A DNA stretch of 64,000 bases from Pollutimonas subterranea (lineage in GTDB: Bacteria > Pseudomonadota > Gammaproteobacteria > Burkholderiales > Burkholderiaceae_B). Position 1 is the first letter of the stretch. Every line of letters starts with the position of its first letter. A program made the position numbers and the translations under genes. The notes under the pieces are model-generated. The model had not been told where the DNA came from. It saw only the letters and a list, made by a program, of their open reading frames with translations, and ran no database searches. The stretch covers positions 1 to 64,000 of the forward strand of contig NZ_PDNW01000011.1 of the NCBI RefSeq assembly GCF_002849655.1, given 5' to 3'. Shown one piece after another: positions 11,272 to 21,362 of this stretch.

Positions 11272-13949
11272 CTATGTTGCGCGCCACCACACGCTTGCAG
11301 TTGCATGCGGGCTTTACCCTTAACGATGCTCGTGAGCAAGTGCCTTATTACGCCGCGCTCGGCATCAGCCATCTCTATACGTCTCCGGTCTCGCGCGCCA
11401 GGCCCGGGTCCATGCACGGTTATGACGTGGTCGATCATTCCATGGTCAGCCCCGAGCTGGGCGGCATCGAGGCGCTGGAGTCGCTGCTCGCATGCTTGCG
11501 AGAGCACAGCATGGGATTGGTGCTGGATATTGTCCCCAACCATATGGCGGTTCACCCGGACAATGCCTGGTGGTGGGATGTGCTCAAGCACGGTGAACAA
11601 AGCCGCCATGCCTCATGGCTGGATATTGACTGGCATCCGGCCGATGCATCCATGGATGGAAAAGTGCTGGCCCCTTTCCTGCCTGAGTCGTATGGGCACG
11701 CTTTGATGAGCGGCGCCATCTGCCTGGCTTTCGATGCAGCGGCCGGGTCTTACCACATAGACGTCAATGGGACGCCTTATCCGCTTGCGCCTGGGTCCCT
11801 GTCCGTCGGCGACACAGATCCGCAGGAAGTGCTGGCGCTGTACGACAGCAGCCAGTCCCAGGGGCAGCAGCGTCTGCATGAGTTGTTGGAACGCCAGCAC
11901 TACCGGCTGGCATGGTGGCGTTGCGCACCGGACAGCATCAATTGGCGGCGCTTTTTCGAGATCAGTGAACTGATAGGTGTTAGCGTCGAGAAACAGGAGG
12001 TGTTCGACGCCGTGCATGCCTTGCCACTGCGTCTTTATGAGCAAGGCCTGATTGACGGCCTGCGCATTGACCATGTCGATGGACTCGCGGATCCCATTGC
12101 CTATTGCCGGCAGCTGTATCACGCGCTCGAACAAAGGGTGGCATCCCGTCCAGGGCCGTTGAGCCAGGATAAGCCATGGCTCGTCGTAGAGAAAATCCTT
12201 GCCGAAGGTGAAACCCTGGACGACCGTTGGGAAGTGGATGGCACCAGCGGCTATGACTTCATGGATCAGGCTGCAGCGGTGCTGCATGATCCGGCCGGCG
12301 AACCTCTTTTGACCGGGCACTGGGCATCGGTGGCGCAAGACGCCCGTCCGCTGCGCGACTTCGTGCTTGATGCAAGGCGCTTGATGCTGCGGCGTCATTT
12401 CGTGGCGGAGCGCAAGGGATTGGTGCGCGCTTTGTCGCGCCTCGCCCAGGCCAGCGTCTACACCAGGGACTGGACCGCGGACGCCATTGCCCGCGTGCTC
12501 GACGACCTGCTTGTCGCCTTTCCCATCTATCGCAGCTATGCACAGACTAGCGGGCGCAACGAAACCGACGCCGAATACCTGGCAAGAACCATGCGCAGCG
12601 TGTCGGCAGGACTGGGCCCGGCCAGCAAGGCGGAGCACGCATTGCTGGAAGTGCTCGACGTGTGGCTGGGCGCCAGTCCGGTGGCATCCGCTGAAGGCGC
12701 CGATGCAAACGTGCATGATCTTCAGGCTGAAGCAATTCGCCGTTTTCAACAGCTTACGCCGCCCTTGGCGGCCAAATCCCTGGAAGATACAACGTTCTAC
12801 CGTTACGGCCGCTTGATTTCCAGAAACGAGGTCGGCTCCGATCCCTCGGTACTGGGTATCTCGCCCGAAACCTTCCATCAGCGAAATCTTGATCGTGCCG
12901 CACGCTTGCCGCGGTCCCTGCTGGCAACGGCCACGCATGACCATAAGCGCGGTGAAGACGTACGCGCCCGCTTGGCCGTGCTCAGCGAGATGCCGGAACA
13001 ATGGGCCCAAGCCAGCCAACGCTGGCTGCAAGCGGCAGAACAAATCGATGCCGCCGCCAATCCCGTCCAACGTACCGAGCGCTATATGCTTTTTCAAACG
13101 CTGGTGGGTGCCTGGCCTCTTGAGCTGGCCGCCGATGATCGCCGCGGGATGCAACTATTTGCCGATAGGGTGGTGCAGTGGCAGATAAAAGCCTTGCGCG
13201 AGGCAAAACTCAATTCCGGATGGTTTGAGCCGAACATCGGCTATGAGGAGCGCAGCGCCGACTTCATTCACAACCTGATGGCGGGGCGCAGCAATCTGCA
13301 ATTGCTTCGGGATATAGAGCAATTCGCCGCGCGGATAGCCCCTGCGGGGGCGGTAAACAGCTTGGCGCAGACCGTATTGCGTCTCTGCAGCCCGGGCGTG
13401 CCGGACTTGTACCAGGGTACGGAATTTTGGGACTTCAGCTTGGTCGACCCCGATAATCGCCGGGAAGTGGATTATCCCGCCCGGCAACTTGCCCTGGACG
13501 CCCTGGACACCGGCACCGGCTTTCCCGCATTGATCCAGAATTGGAAGAACGGCCATTTGAAACAGGCCGTCGTGGCCCGCCTGCTGCAGTTGCGCCGCGA
13601 GCATGCGAGTCACTTTGCCCACGGGGATTACTTTGGTCTGCCGGTACTGGGATCCCAAAGCAATCGCGTCCTGGCGTTCTTGCGTGCATGGGAGGATCGC
13701 GACGTGTTCGTGGTGGTGCCGCGGCTGTCGGCGGCGTGGATCGGGCGCGGCACTAACGACGGCGTGCCCTTGATTGATACCTCGTCGTGGGAAGATACCT
13801 GCGTGATACTGCCACGCCGCTATATCGGCGTGACCCTGCGCGATGTGTTCTCGGGCACAAGCCTGCAATGCACCCCTGACGGTGTATTGAGGCTGGCCGA
13901 CTTGTTTGCCGACCAGCCATTGGCCGTATTACTGCCTGATCAAGGATAG
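11268..13949 (+). CDS. treY: Maltooligosyl trehalose synthase
   Basis: It converts the reducing-end alpha-1,4 bond of maltodextrin to alpha,alpha-1,1, giving the TreZ substrate. The protein has 893 residues, normal for TreY. It shows the N-terminal TreY signature ([33 protein letters not shown]), the nucleophile Asp about 268 ([11 protein letters not shown]), Glu about 308 ([10 protein letters not shown]) and Asp in [14 protein letters not shown]. The start is TTG at 11268, overlapping the malQ stop by 4 bases. It is the last gene of the operon. Its final 10 bases overlap the 3' end of gdhA on the other strand, and no terminator hairpin separates the two. Confidence 0.95.
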   Translation: MTMLRATTRLQLHAGFTLNDAREQVPYYAALGISHLYTSPVSRARPGSMHGYDVVDHSMVSPELGGIEALESLLACLREHSMGLVLDIVPNHMAVHPDNAWWWDVLKHGEQSRHASWLDIDWHPADASMDGKVLAPFLPESYGHALMSGAICLAFDAAAGSYHIDVNGTPYPLAPGSLSVGDTDPQEVLALYDSSQSQGQQRLHELLERQHYRLAWWRCAPDSINWRRFFEISELIGVSVEKQEVFDAVHALPLRLYEQGLIDGLRIDHVDGLADPIAYCRQLYHALEQRVASRPGPLSQDKPWLVVEKILAEGETLDDRWEVDGTSGYDFMDQAAAVLHDPAGEPLLTGHWASVAQDARPLRDFVLDARRLMLRRHFVAERKGLVRALSRLAQASVYTRDWTADAIARVLDDLLVAFPIYRSYAQTSGRNETDAEYLARTMRSVSAGLGPASKAEHALLEVLDVWLGASPVASAEGADANVHDLQAEAIRRFQQLTPPLAAKSLEDTTFYRYGRLISRNEVGSDPSVLGISPETFHQRNLDRAARLPRSLLATATHDHKRGEDVRARLAVLSEMPEQWAQASQRWLQAAEQIDAAANPVQRTERYMLFQTLVGAWPLELAADDRRGMQLFADRVVQWQIKALREAKLNSGWFEPNIGYEERSADFIHNLMAGRSNLQLLRDIEQFAARIAPAGAVNSLAQTVLRLCSPGVPDLYQGTEFWDFSLVDPDNRREVDYPARQLALDALDTGTGFPALIQNWKNGHLKQAVVARLLQLRREHASHFAHGDYFGLPVLGSQSNRVLAFLRAWEDRDVFVVVPRLSAAWIGRGTNDGVPLIDTSSWEDTCVILPRRYIGVTLRDVFSGTSLQCTPDGVLRLADLFADQPLAVLLPDQG

Positions 13950-15229
13950 AGGCCGCGTACTTCGCGCGACTCAAGAATGCGCGTGCATGCCGTAATGAAC
14001 GCGGCGGTGCGCTGCGTTACCTTATGCTCTTGTGCAACGGCCGACACGGACGTATACGCGGCGCGCATCATTGCTTCAAGGCGGTGGTTGATCTCAGGTT
14101 CTGTCCAATAGTAGCTGGAGAAATCCTGGACCCACTCGAAGTAGGAGACCGTTACGCCGCCCGCATTGGCCAGCACATCGGGAACGATAAGCGTACCGTT
14201 GGCGGTCAGGATATCGTCCGCTTCGGGCGTAGTGGGGCCATTGGCGCCCTCGATGACGATCTTGGCACGCACGGAATTGGCATTGCCTTCGTGGATCTGG
14301 CTTTCCAGGGCTGCCGGAATCAGCAGTTCGGTTTCAAGCGCCCAGAAATCATCGCTGGACATGGGCTCGGCGTCGGAACAGCCTGCCACGCCGCCGTGTT
14401 CTTCGACGTGTTTCAACAGTGAAAGCACTTCCAGGCCATTGGCGTTGTGGACGCAACCGGTGTGATCTTGAACCGCGATGATCTTGGCGCCTGCCTCATA
14501 GAAAAGCCGCGCGGCCGTACCGCCCACGTTACCGAATCCTTGGATTGCGATTCGGGCGCCTTGAATGGAGATGCCTTTGTCACGGGCTGCTTCGCAGCCG
14601 ACCACGTACACCCCTCGCCCTGTGGCTTCGACCCGGCCCAGACTGCCGCCGAGCGACACCGGCTTGCCGGTCACCACGCCCGTGGTGGTGGCGCCTTCAT
14701 TCATCGAGTAGGTGTCCATCATCCATGCCATGGTCTGGGCATTGGTGTTGACGTCGGGAGCGGGAATATCTTTGTGGGGGCCGATGATGACGCCGATCTC
14801 GCTCGTGTAGCGGCGCGTGATGCGCTCGAGCTCGGCTCGGGAATGGTTGCGAGGATCGATTCTTATGCCGCCTTTGGCGCCGCCAAAAGGCAGGTTCACT
14901 GCCGCGGTCTTGACCGACATCCATGCGGCCAGTGCCATGACCTCGGACAGGGTGACATCCTGGTGGAACCGTACACCGCCTTTGCCGGGACCACGGGTGG
15001 TGTTGTGCTGCACGCGGTAGCCTTCAAAGTGGGCGATCGTGCCGTTGTCGAGTTCGATAGGCACATCGACAATCAGGGATCGCTTCGGACGCTTGAGGGT
15101 TTCAACCCATTTGCTCAACTTGCCCAGATAAGGCGTGACACGCTCTACCTGTTCCAGATATACGCCCCACGGCCCCAACTCGTGTGAATTCAAGTAAGAG
15201 GGAAGTGTGTGCGTAGGATGTTCAGACAT
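13940..15229 (-). CDS. gdhA: Glutamate dehydrogenase (NAD(P)-dependent)
   Basis: It catalyses reversible oxidative deamination of glutamate to 2-oxoglutarate and ammonia. At 429 residues it fits the hexameric short-form family. The catalytic-lysine motif [13 protein letters not shown], the [14 protein letters not shown] segment and the dinucleotide-binding loop [14 protein letters not shown] are all visible. Cofactor preference (NAD or NADP) cannot be assigned safely. The ATG at 15229 is preceded by GAGG at a 7-base spacing. The gene stands alone on the minus strand and ends inside the treY stop region. The 345-base gap upstream is shared with the divergent cys operon and must hold both promoters. 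Confidence 0.95.
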   Translation of the reverse strand: MSEHPTHTLPSYLNSHELGPWGVYLEQVERVTPYLGKLSKWVETLKRPKRSLIVDVPIELDNGTIAHFEGYRVQHNTTRGPGKGGVRFHQDVTLSEVMALAAWMSVKTAAVNLPFGGAKGGIRIDPRNHSRAELERITRRYTSEIGVIIGPHKDIPAPDVNTNAQTMAWMMDTYSMNEGATTTGVVTGKPVSLGGSLGRVEATGRGVYVVGCEAARDKGISIQGARIAIQGFGNVGGTAARLFYEAGAKIIAVQDHTGCVHNANGLEVLSLLKHVEEHGGVAGCSDAEPMSSDDFWALETELLIPAALESQIHEGNANSVRAKIVIEGANGPTTPEADDILTANGTLIVPDVLANAGGVTVSYFEWVQDFSSYYWTEPEINHRLEAMMRAAYTSVSAVAQEHKVTQRTAAFITACTRILESREVRGLYP

Positions 15230-15574
15230 AATTTGACCTCAAGCGTTAAGACAATGAAATTTTGCAGGTCCTGCGGCGCAGCAGGGGTGGCAGTTTCAGT
15301 CCGCAAGCTTACTACGTCCCTAATTTTTGTCCCATAAAAATAAAAGGGGACGGTTCCGTATAAGGCCTGTTTCCAACGGTGTTGCGGTCAAGGGAATGCA
15401 GGGGCCGGCTTCTGTTAATAGCTGTCCGACATAAACACCCTACTATTTATTCGTTCCCTTGATGCCCGACGGCCATCAGACTACGTGTTCAGCTTGTGCC
15501 GCTGCAGCGTGTGTTGCAGCAAGCAAGAATCGATCCTCGGCGACTTGTCCCGAACAGGGCAGTACAGGTAAGAC
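15230..15574. other. Divergent gdhA/cysH intergenic region
   Basis: These 345 bases hold no convincing gene. The half towards gdhA is AT-rich around 15331-15360, including a run of A/T flanked by GTCCC and GGGAC, which could carry the gdhA promoter. The half towards cysH has an AT-rich patch near 15430-15452 (ACTATTTATTCG), followed by a near-palindrome TGATGCCC/GGCCATCA at 15459-15477. Operon-level control by a CysB-type LysR regulator would be expected from family knowledge, but I cannot point to a definite site. Confidence 0.5.
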
Positions 15575-16294
15575 GTGAGCACACTTCATCCTCCTCCAGA
15601 TTTCGACACCAGGCACTCATGGCGTTTGCTGCTGGAAACGCTGGAAGCAATCAGCGCCAGACATGCCGATGCGGTCTTCGCATCGTCCTTCGGCGCCGAA
15701 GACATGCTTCTGACGCATGCCATATTCGAAAGTGGCGTGCCGATCCAGGTTTTTACGCTGGATACCGGTCGCTTGCCGGCCGAAACGGTTGCGATGATAG
15801 ACGTGGTCAAGCAGCGCTATGGCGTAGCAATACAGGTGCTGAAGCCTGATGAATCGGCGGTACAGGCCCACGTGGCCAAACACGGCGAATTCGGCTTCTA
15901 CGAGAGCGTGGAATTGCGAAAAGCCTGTTGCGCGATACGCAAGGTACAGCCCTTGCGCCTGGCATTGAAGGGCCGTTCCGCCTGGCTTACAGGACAGCGG
16001 CGTGAGCAATCCTTGACCCGGGCGGATCTGGCCGATGCCGAATACGACAATGTCTTTGGACTGCAGAAGTACAACCCATTGGCGGCATGGACCGACACCG
16101 AGGTCTGGTCCATGATCCGCGCCATGGCCATTCCCTATAACCCCTTGCACGATAAAGGCTATCCATCCATTGGTTGCGAGCCCTGTACGCGCGCGTTGCG
16201 GCCGGGCGAAGACTTGCGTGCCGGACGCTGGTGGTGGGAACAAAAACTTTCGAAAGAATGCGGATTGCATGCCGGCAATCTGCCAGGATCATAA
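15575..16294 (+). CDS. cysH: Adenylyl-sulfate (APS) reductase
   Basis: It reduces APS to sulfite in assimilatory sulfate reduction. The 239-residue protein belongs to the CysH family with the P-loop-like SSFGAEDMLLTHAI. Two cysteine pairs, KACCAIRKV and GCEPCTR, are the 4Fe-4S ligands that mark APS-type rather than PAPS-type reductases. The catalytic Cys lies in the C-terminal ECGLH. The start is GTG at 15575; an in-frame TAA at 15569 excludes an earlier start. The gene stands 10 bases before cysD. No sulfite reductase gene (cysI) is nearby, although it commonly accompanies this cluster in the order. Confidence 0.95.
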   Translation: MSTLHPPPDFDTRHSWRLLLETLEAISARHADAVFASSFGAEDMLLTHAIFESGVPIQVFTLDTGRLPAETVAMIDVVKQRYGVAIQVLKPDESAVQAHVAKHGEFGFYESVELRKACCAIRKVQPLRLALKGRSAWLTGQRREQSLTRADLADAEYDNVFGLQKYNPLAAWTDTEVWSMIRAMAIPYNPLHDKGYPSIGCEPCTRALRPGEDLRAGRWWWEQKLSKECGLHAGNLPGS

Positions 16295-16304
16295 GGATAG
16301 GACC

Positions 16305-17213
16305 ATGGGCGCTATTTCTTCACGGACACACTTGGACTGGCTGGAATCCGAAGCCATATACATATTGCGCGAGGTGGCGGCGGAGTGCGAACGTCCCGTG
16401 TTGCTGTTCTCCGGCGGCAAGGATTCGGTCGTCCTGCTGCGCCTTGCGCAAAAAGCTTTCCATCCTGCGAGCATTCCTTTTCCGCTCTTGCACGTAGACA
16501 CGGGACACAACTTCGACGAAGTCATTGCCTTTCGCGACCGGCACGTCGCCGAGCTGGGCGCCGAATTGATCGTGCGCAGTGTCCAGGACTCTATCGAGCG
16601 CGGAACGGTGGTGCTGCGCCGCGAGGGCGACTCGCGCAACGCGGCGCAAGCCACGACGCTGCTCGAGGCGATCGAGGAATTTGGTTTCGATGCCTGCATG
16701 GGAGGCGCGCGCCGCGACGAAGAGAAGGCCAGGGCCAAGGAGCGGGTATTTTCGTTCAGGAACGAGTCTGGACAGTGGGATCCCAAGGCGCAACGGCCGG
16801 AGCTGTGGAACCTGTTCAACACCAAGGTGCATCCTGGTGAAAACATGCGCGTTTTTCCAATATCCAACTGGACGGAACTGGACGTCTGGCAATACATCGC
16901 TCGCGAAAACCTGGATCTGCCTTCCATTTACTATGCGCACGAACGCGAGGTTATCAGGCGTAACGGGCTGCTCGTGCCCGTTACGGCCATTACGCCGCCC
17001 AGGAGTAATGAAAGCGCCGAGATGGCGACGGTACGTTTTCGCACAGTGGGCGATATTTCGTGCACGTGTCCGGTGGAGTCCGCGGCAGATAGCCCGCAAG
17101 CCATCATTGCCGAGACGGCCATCAGTACCATCACAGAGCGCGGCGCCACCCGCATGGACGATCAAACCTCGGAGGCTTCCATGGAGCGCCGGAAAAAGCA
17201 GGGGTATTTCTGA
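16305..17213 (+). CDS. cysD: Sulfate adenylyltransferase subunit 2
   Basis: This is the catalytic subunit of ATP sulfurylase, forming APS from sulfate and ATP. The protein has 302 residues. The PP-loop motif LLFSGGKDSVVLLRLA lies near the N-terminus, followed by FPLLHVDTGHNFDEV and GGARRDEEKARAKERVFSFR, all typical of CysD. The ATG at 16305 was preferred over upstream starts because it sits after AAGGATAGG and clears the cysH stop. The stop shares its last base with the cysN start (TGATG), consistent with the two subunits being made together. Confidence 0.97.
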   Translation: MGAISSRTHLDWLESEAIYILREVAAECERPVLLFSGGKDSVVLLRLAQKAFHPASIPFPLLHVDTGHNFDEVIAFRDRHVAELGAELIVRSVQDSIERGTVVLRREGDSRNAAQATTLLEAIEEFGFDACMGGARRDEEKARAKERVFSFRNESGQWDPKAQRPELWNLFNTKVHPGENMRVFPISNWTELDVWQYIARENLDLPSIYYAHEREVIRRNGLLVPVTAITPPRSNESAEMATVRFRTVGDISCTCPVESAADSPQAIIAETAISTITERGATRMDDQTSEASMERRKKQGYF

Positions 17214-18508
17214 TGAATGCTGTCAATGAATCGTGGATATCGGCGATCGATACCGGCGTACTGCGCCTGATTACCGCAGGTTCCGTCGATGACGGGAAGT
17301 CCACCTTGATCGGACGCTTGCTGTATGACAGCAAGGGCGTGTTCGCGGATCAGCTGGCCGCCATTACGCGCTCCAAGTACAAGCGGGTCGCCGCCACCGA
17401 CATCGACCTGTCCTTGCTGACCGATGGATTGGAAGCCGAACGCGAGCAGGGCATTACCATCGATGTGGCGTACCGCTACTTTGCCACGCCGGCGCGTAAA
17501 TTCATTGTGGCCGATGCCCCGGGTCACGAGCAATACACGCGCAATATGGTGACGGGAGCATCAACCGCCGACGTGGCGATCATACTTATTGACGCAACTC
17601 GCGTGCACGATGGCAAATTGCTTGCGCAAACCAGGCGGCATAGCGCCCTGGCGCACTTGCTCGGCTTGCAGCATATTGTCGTGGCCGTCAATAAGATGGA
17701 CTTGGTCGATTGGGACGAAACTGTCTTTGAGCGCATACGCAGCGCGTACACCGCGCTCGCCGAACACCTGGGCATGGCCAAGTTTCACATTGTCCCCATG
17801 TCGGCGCTAAAGGGGGACAACGTCGTGGAAAGCTCCGCGAATACTCCCTGGTATGACGGACCCCCATTGCTGAGCTTGCTTGAAGGCCTGCCCGTGGCTG
17901 CGGCGGTTGCGGACAGCGGGTCTCGTTTCTTTGTGCAATGGGTCATACGCCATGGCGGCCATGGAACAAACGATTTTCGCGGCTATGCGGGTCAATTGGC
18001 CGGCGCAACCTTGAACGTCGGCGACGAGATCAGCGTTCAGCCCTCGGGTCAGGTCGCCAAAGTGTCGCGGCTGCTGCGGTTCGAGATGGACGTGGACTCT
18101 GCCGTAGCCGGAGACACCGTGGTGGTCGTGCTGGATCGCGATATCGATGTCTCGCGCGGCGACCTCCTGGTGCAGTCAGACCAGCCGGTGCGTGTGACCA
18201 AGGAATTCGATGCCGAGCTTTGCTGGCTCGACCAGCAGTCTCTCAGTCCGCAACGCTTGTACTGGCTCAAGCAGGGCACCAAGCTTACGCAGGCAAGAGT
18301 CAAGACGGTGCACAGTCGCCGCGACATATACGAGCTGCAGCACGCCCAGGCCAGCGGTGTACTAGAGATGAACGACATTGGCCACGTTACGCTGGTCGCC
18401 AGAGACCTCCTGGCCGTGGATCCCTATGCCGATCATCCGGTAACGGGTTCCTTTATCTTGATTGATGCCGCCACGCACCAGACTGCCGCCGCAGGAATGA
18501 TGCGCTGA
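17213..18508 (+). CDS. cysN: Sulfate adenylyltransferase subunit 1 (GTPase)
   Basis: This GTPase drives APS formation by CysD. The 431 residues carry the translation-factor G motifs: G1 AGSVDDGKSTLIG, G3 DAPGHEQYTRNM and G4 VNKMDLVDW, then EF-Tu-like beta-barrel domains. The protein ends without the C-terminal APS-kinase domain found in CysNC fusions, which fits an APS reductase (not PAPS reductase) being encoded in the same operon. It follows cysD with a one-base overlap and is the last gene of the cluster. A small ATCCC/GGGAT hairpin just after the stop may end the transcript, but it has no T-run. Confidence 0.96.
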   Translation: MNAVNESWISAIDTGVLRLITAGSVDDGKSTLIGRLLYDSKGVFADQLAAITRSKYKRVAATDIDLSLLTDGLEAEREQGITIDVAYRYFATPARKFIVADAPGHEQYTRNMVTGASTADVAIILIDATRVHDGKLLAQTRRHSALAHLLGLQHIVVAVNKMDLVDWDETVFERIRSAYTALAEHLGMAKFHIVPMSALKGDNVVESSANTPWYDGPPLLSLLEGLPVAAAVADSGSRFFVQWVIRHGGHGTNDFRGYAGQLAGATLNVGDEISVQPSGQVAKVSRLLRFEMDVDSAVAGDTVVVVLDRDIDVSRGDLLVQSDQPVRVTKEFDAELCWLDQQSLSPQRLYWLKQGTKLTQARVKTVHSRRDIYELQHAQASGVLEMNDIGHVTLVARDLLAVDPYADHPVTGSFILIDAATHQTAAAGMMR

Positions 18509-18555
18509 CATCCCGTGGGGGATAAGACGAGAAAAGTCCGCAGCTTAACAGCTCA

Positions 18556-19230
18556 CTAGAGGCTGTATTGTTTCAATCCGTCCAGGTCCAGAACCTGGAC
18601 GGCCCCGTATTCGACCCTTAACAGGTTTGCAGCCTCGAGCGTGCGCAATGCCTGGTTGGTACGCTGGCGCGATATGCGGGCAAGATAGCCGATTTCTTCC
18701 TGAGTGATATCCAGGCGCATGCTTTTGCCGGGATAAAGCAAGGGATTGAACAGTTCGGCCAGGCAGCGGGCCACCCGGGCGTCAGGTGCGAGCAGGCGAT
18801 CGTACTCGGCCTTGCCTATGAACTGGGCGACGCGCTCGTTCAGTTGATGCAGCAAGTACCGGTTGAACGGGATGCTGGTGTCAAGCAGCCAATTGAAGGT
18901 GGCGACCGGCAGCCTGACTATAGTGCTGGCCCGCAAGGCCACAATGTCGTATTTGCGTATTTCGTTCTTTAGCAACGACCCTTCACCTATCCAGCCGCCG
19001 GACGGCACGCCGGTCAGCGAGGCGAGCTTGCCGTCGGGAGTGCCCACCGATACCTTCACCAGGCCGCTGCGCACGCCTATCCATGCATAGGCTTTCTCGC
19101 CTTTGCGTTCGATCATGGCGCCGGCCGGATACTGCGTAATCGAAACGTCTCGCAGTACGCGATCTTGCTGCTCGGTCGTCAACAAAGACAGCCACGCCGC
19201 AGCATCGTACAGAGAGTCCTTCAGGTGCAT
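18556..19230 (-). CDS. Crp/Fnr-family transcriptional regulator
   Basis: A 224-residue protein with an N-terminal cyclic-nucleotide-binding-like jelly roll (PAGAMIERKGEKAYAWIGVRSG) and a C-terminal winged helix (LDITQEEIGYLARISRQRTN). It has a single cysteine (VARCLAEL), so it lacks the iron-sulfur ligands of FNR; its effector is unknown. It is transcribed divergently from the CoA-ligase/ABC operon that starts at 19386, and by position is the probable regulator of that operon. That role is inference. The ATG at 19230 leaves 155 bases of shared control region. Confidence 0.85.
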   Translation of the reverse strand: MHLKDSLYDAAAWLSLLTTEQQDRVLRDVSITQYPAGAMIERKGEKAYAWIGVRSGLVKVSVGTPDGKLASLTGVPSGGWIGEGSLLKNEIRKYDIVALRASTIVRLPVATFNWLLDTSIPFNRYLLHQLNERVAQFIGKAEYDRLLAPDARVARCLAELFNPLLYPGKSMRLDITQEEIGYLARISRQRTNQALRTLEAANLLRVEYGAVQVLDLDGLKQYSL

Positions 19231-19257
19231 GAGGATTTACCCTAGAAAAAGCGGGAA

Positions 19258-19273
19258 TGTCATATTCACGACA
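19258..19273. promoter_or_regulatory. Possible Crp-type operator
   Basis: TGTCATATTCACGACA has TGTC/GACA arms eight bases apart, the general spacing of a Crp/Fnr-type half-site pair. It lies 28 bases upstream of the divergent regulator start and 113 bases before the ligase start. The inner bases are only partly symmetrical, so this is a weak prediction. Confidence 0.25.
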
Positions 19274-19385
19274 GTTGGAGCTAGTGCAAGGCTATATCTT
19301 TACGATAAGCTGAATAACAGCCTGACACAAATATAAGCATAAGCCCTTAAATAAAAGGGGAATGATACTGGCTGAAGGAGACACC

Positions 19386-21362
19386 GTGGCGCAAAATCTG
19401 CCTACGCAAAACATATCTGCGGGACCCGACACGTTCCCGGCCTTGGTACTGCACCACGCCCAGGTGCGCGGAGCCCGTCCCGCCATGCGCGAGAAAGATC
19501 TCGGCATCTGGCAAACCATAAGCTGGAGCGAACTTTCGCACCAGATGCACGAACTGGCCGGCGGCTTTGCGGCCTTGGGCGTGCAAGCCGGTCAGCACAT
19601 CGCCATTGTGGGCGAAAATCGACCGCGCCTGTATCTGTCGATGATGGCCGCGCAGTGCCTGGGCGCCATTCCGGTTCCGCTCTATCAAGACGCCATTGCG
19701 GCCGAAATGCTCTATGTGTTCCAGGATGCCGACATCCGTCTCGCCATTGTCGAAGACCAGGAGCAGGTCGACAAAATGCTGGAAGTCGCTGAAGACTGCC
19801 CGGCCCTGCGCCACGTGGTTTACGATGATCCGCGCGGGCTGCGCAACTACACGCGTGAAAATTTGTTGTCGTTCGACCGGCTGCTGGTGCTTGGCCGTGA
19901 ACATGCGGCTGCCAACCCCGGCTACGTTGATCGGGCCATTGCGGCGGTCAAGCCGGGCGATACCGCCGCCATGTTCTACACATCGGGGACGACGGGCAAG
20001 CCCAAGGGCGTGGTGCTTACCCATCATGCGCTTATCGATCGCGGGCTTGCCATACAAGAACTCGAGAATCTGACGGATCGTGAAGAGGTCTTGGCCTACT
20101 TGCCGCCAGCCTGGATAGGCCAGAACATGTTTTCGTACACGCAGTTCCTGGTGACCGGCTTTACCGTCAACCATCCGGAGTCGCCCGACACCGTATCCAT
20201 CGACATGCACGACATCGGGCCGACTTACTATTTCGCGCCGCCGCGTGTGCTCGAAGGCTTGCTGACCCACGTCATGATCCGCATGGAAGACGCCAGTGCC
20301 ATCAAGCGCAAGCTCTTCCATTCCTTCATGGGTCTTGCACGCCGGGTGGGGGTGAAGATACTCGACAAAGATCCGTCCGTCAGTGCCTGGGATCGCTTGC
20401 GCTACAGCATCGGCAACCTCTTCATGTACGGCCCCTTGCGTAATGCACTGGGCATGAGCCGCGTTCGCGTGGCCTATACAGCCGGCGAGGCAATCGGGCC
20501 CGATCTTTTTGTGTTCTACCGCTCTATCGGCATCAACCTGAAGCAGCTCTATGGCTCGACCGAAACATCGGTTTTCGTGTGCGTCCAGTCGGACGGGCAG
20601 GTGCGCGCCGATACCGTCGGGCCTCCCGTCAAGGGGGTCGAGATCCGGGTGGCTGAAAATGGTGAAATCCAGGTCAAGAGTCCTGGCCTCTTCAAGGAAT
20701 ACTATCGCAACCCCGAAGCTACCGCGGAATCCTATACCGCCGACGGCTGGTATCACACGGGCGACGCGGGCTACCTCGACACAGACGGCCAGCTGAAAAT
20801 CATCGACCGTGCCAAAGATGTCGGCAAGCTGGCCGACGGCAGCCTGTTTGCGCCCAAGTACATCGAAAACAAGCTCAAGTTCTTCCAGTACATCAAGGAA
20901 GTCGTCGCCTTCGGCGCAGACAAATCCATCGTTTGCGCCTTTATCAACATCGACCTGGAAGCGGTGGGCAACTGGGCTGAACGCCAGGGTTTGCCTTATG
21001 CCGGCTATACCGATCTGGCGCAGAAGCCCGAAGTCTACGAACTTATTCGCGGTTGCGTCGAGGACGTGAATGCCGACCTGGCATCCGACCCGAAGCTGTG
21101 TGGCTCGCAAGTCTCGCGATTCCTGGTGCTGCACAAAGAACTCGACCCCGACGACGACGAGCTCACCCGTACCCGCAAGGTGCGGCGTGCCTACATCGCC
21201 CAGAAATACCAGGTCCTGGTTCAGGCCCTTTTCGACGGCAAGCCCAATCAGTTCATCGAAACCGAAGTCAAATTCGAGGACGGTCGCACAGGCGTTATTT
21301 CGGCGGACCTGAAAATCGCCGATGCCAAGACGTTCCCAGGAAACACAAGGAAGGCTGCGTAA
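19386..21362 (+). CDS. AMP-binding acyl-CoA ligase (long-chain type)
   Basis: It activates a carboxylic acid to its CoA thioester via an acyl-adenylate. The P-loop TSGTTGKPKGVVLTHH falls near residue 200. YGSTETSVFVCV and DGWYHTGDAGYLDTDGQLKIIDRAKD mark the adenylation core. At about 658 residues it is longer than most aromatic-acid ligases and nearer the long-chain fatty-acid ligases. GTG at 19386 was chosen because GAAGGAG lies 5 bases upstream; ATG at 19362 has no properly spaced site. The stop overlaps the next ABC gene by one base. Being first in a liv-type operon suggests it acts on the imported acid; the substrate is unknown. Confidence 0.88.
   Translation: MAQNLPTQNISAGPDTFPALVLHHAQVRGARPAMREKDLGIWQTISWSELSHQMHELAGGFAALGVQAGQHIAIVGENRPRLYLSMMAAQCLGAIPVPLYQDAIAAEMLYVFQDADIRLAIVEDQEQVDKMLEVAEDCPALRHVVYDDPRGLRNYTRENLLSFDRLLVLGREHAAANPGYVDRAIAAVKPGDTAAMFYTSGTTGKPKGVVLTHHALIDRGLAIQELENLTDREEVLAYLPPAWIGQNMFSYTQFLVTGFTVNHPESPDTVSIDMHDIGPTYYFAPPRVLEGLLTHVMIRMEDASAIKRKLFHSFMGLARRVGVKILDKDPSVSAWDRLRYSIGNLFMYGPLRNALGMSRVRVAYTAGEAIGPDLFVFYRSIGINLKQLYGSTETSVFVCVQSDGQVRADTVGPPVKGVEIRVAENGEIQVKSPGLFKEYYRNPEATAESYTADGWYHTGDAGYLDTDGQLKIIDRAKDVGKLADGSLFAPKYIENKLKFFQYIKEVVAFGADKSIVCAFINIDLEAVGNWAERQGLPYAGYTDLAQKPEVYELIRGCVEDVNADLASDPKLCGSQVSRFLVLHKELDPDDDELTRTRKVRRAYIAQKYQVLVQALFDGKPNQFIETEVKFEDGRTGVISADLKIADAKTFPGNTRKAA

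Noticed and set aside
11613-13154. 513-residue open frame antisense to treY
   Set aside because: Fully inside treY, whose catalytic motifs are intact; the antisense protein has no domain pattern.
19275-19289. TTG...CAA pair in the divergent region of the first Crp-like gene
   Set aside because: The spacer is nine bases rather than eight, so it is not a proper Crp/Fnr-type dyad.
19347-21134. 595-residue open frame antisense to the CoA ligase
   Set aside because: Mirror of a clear adenylate-forming enzyme; no start signal or motif.
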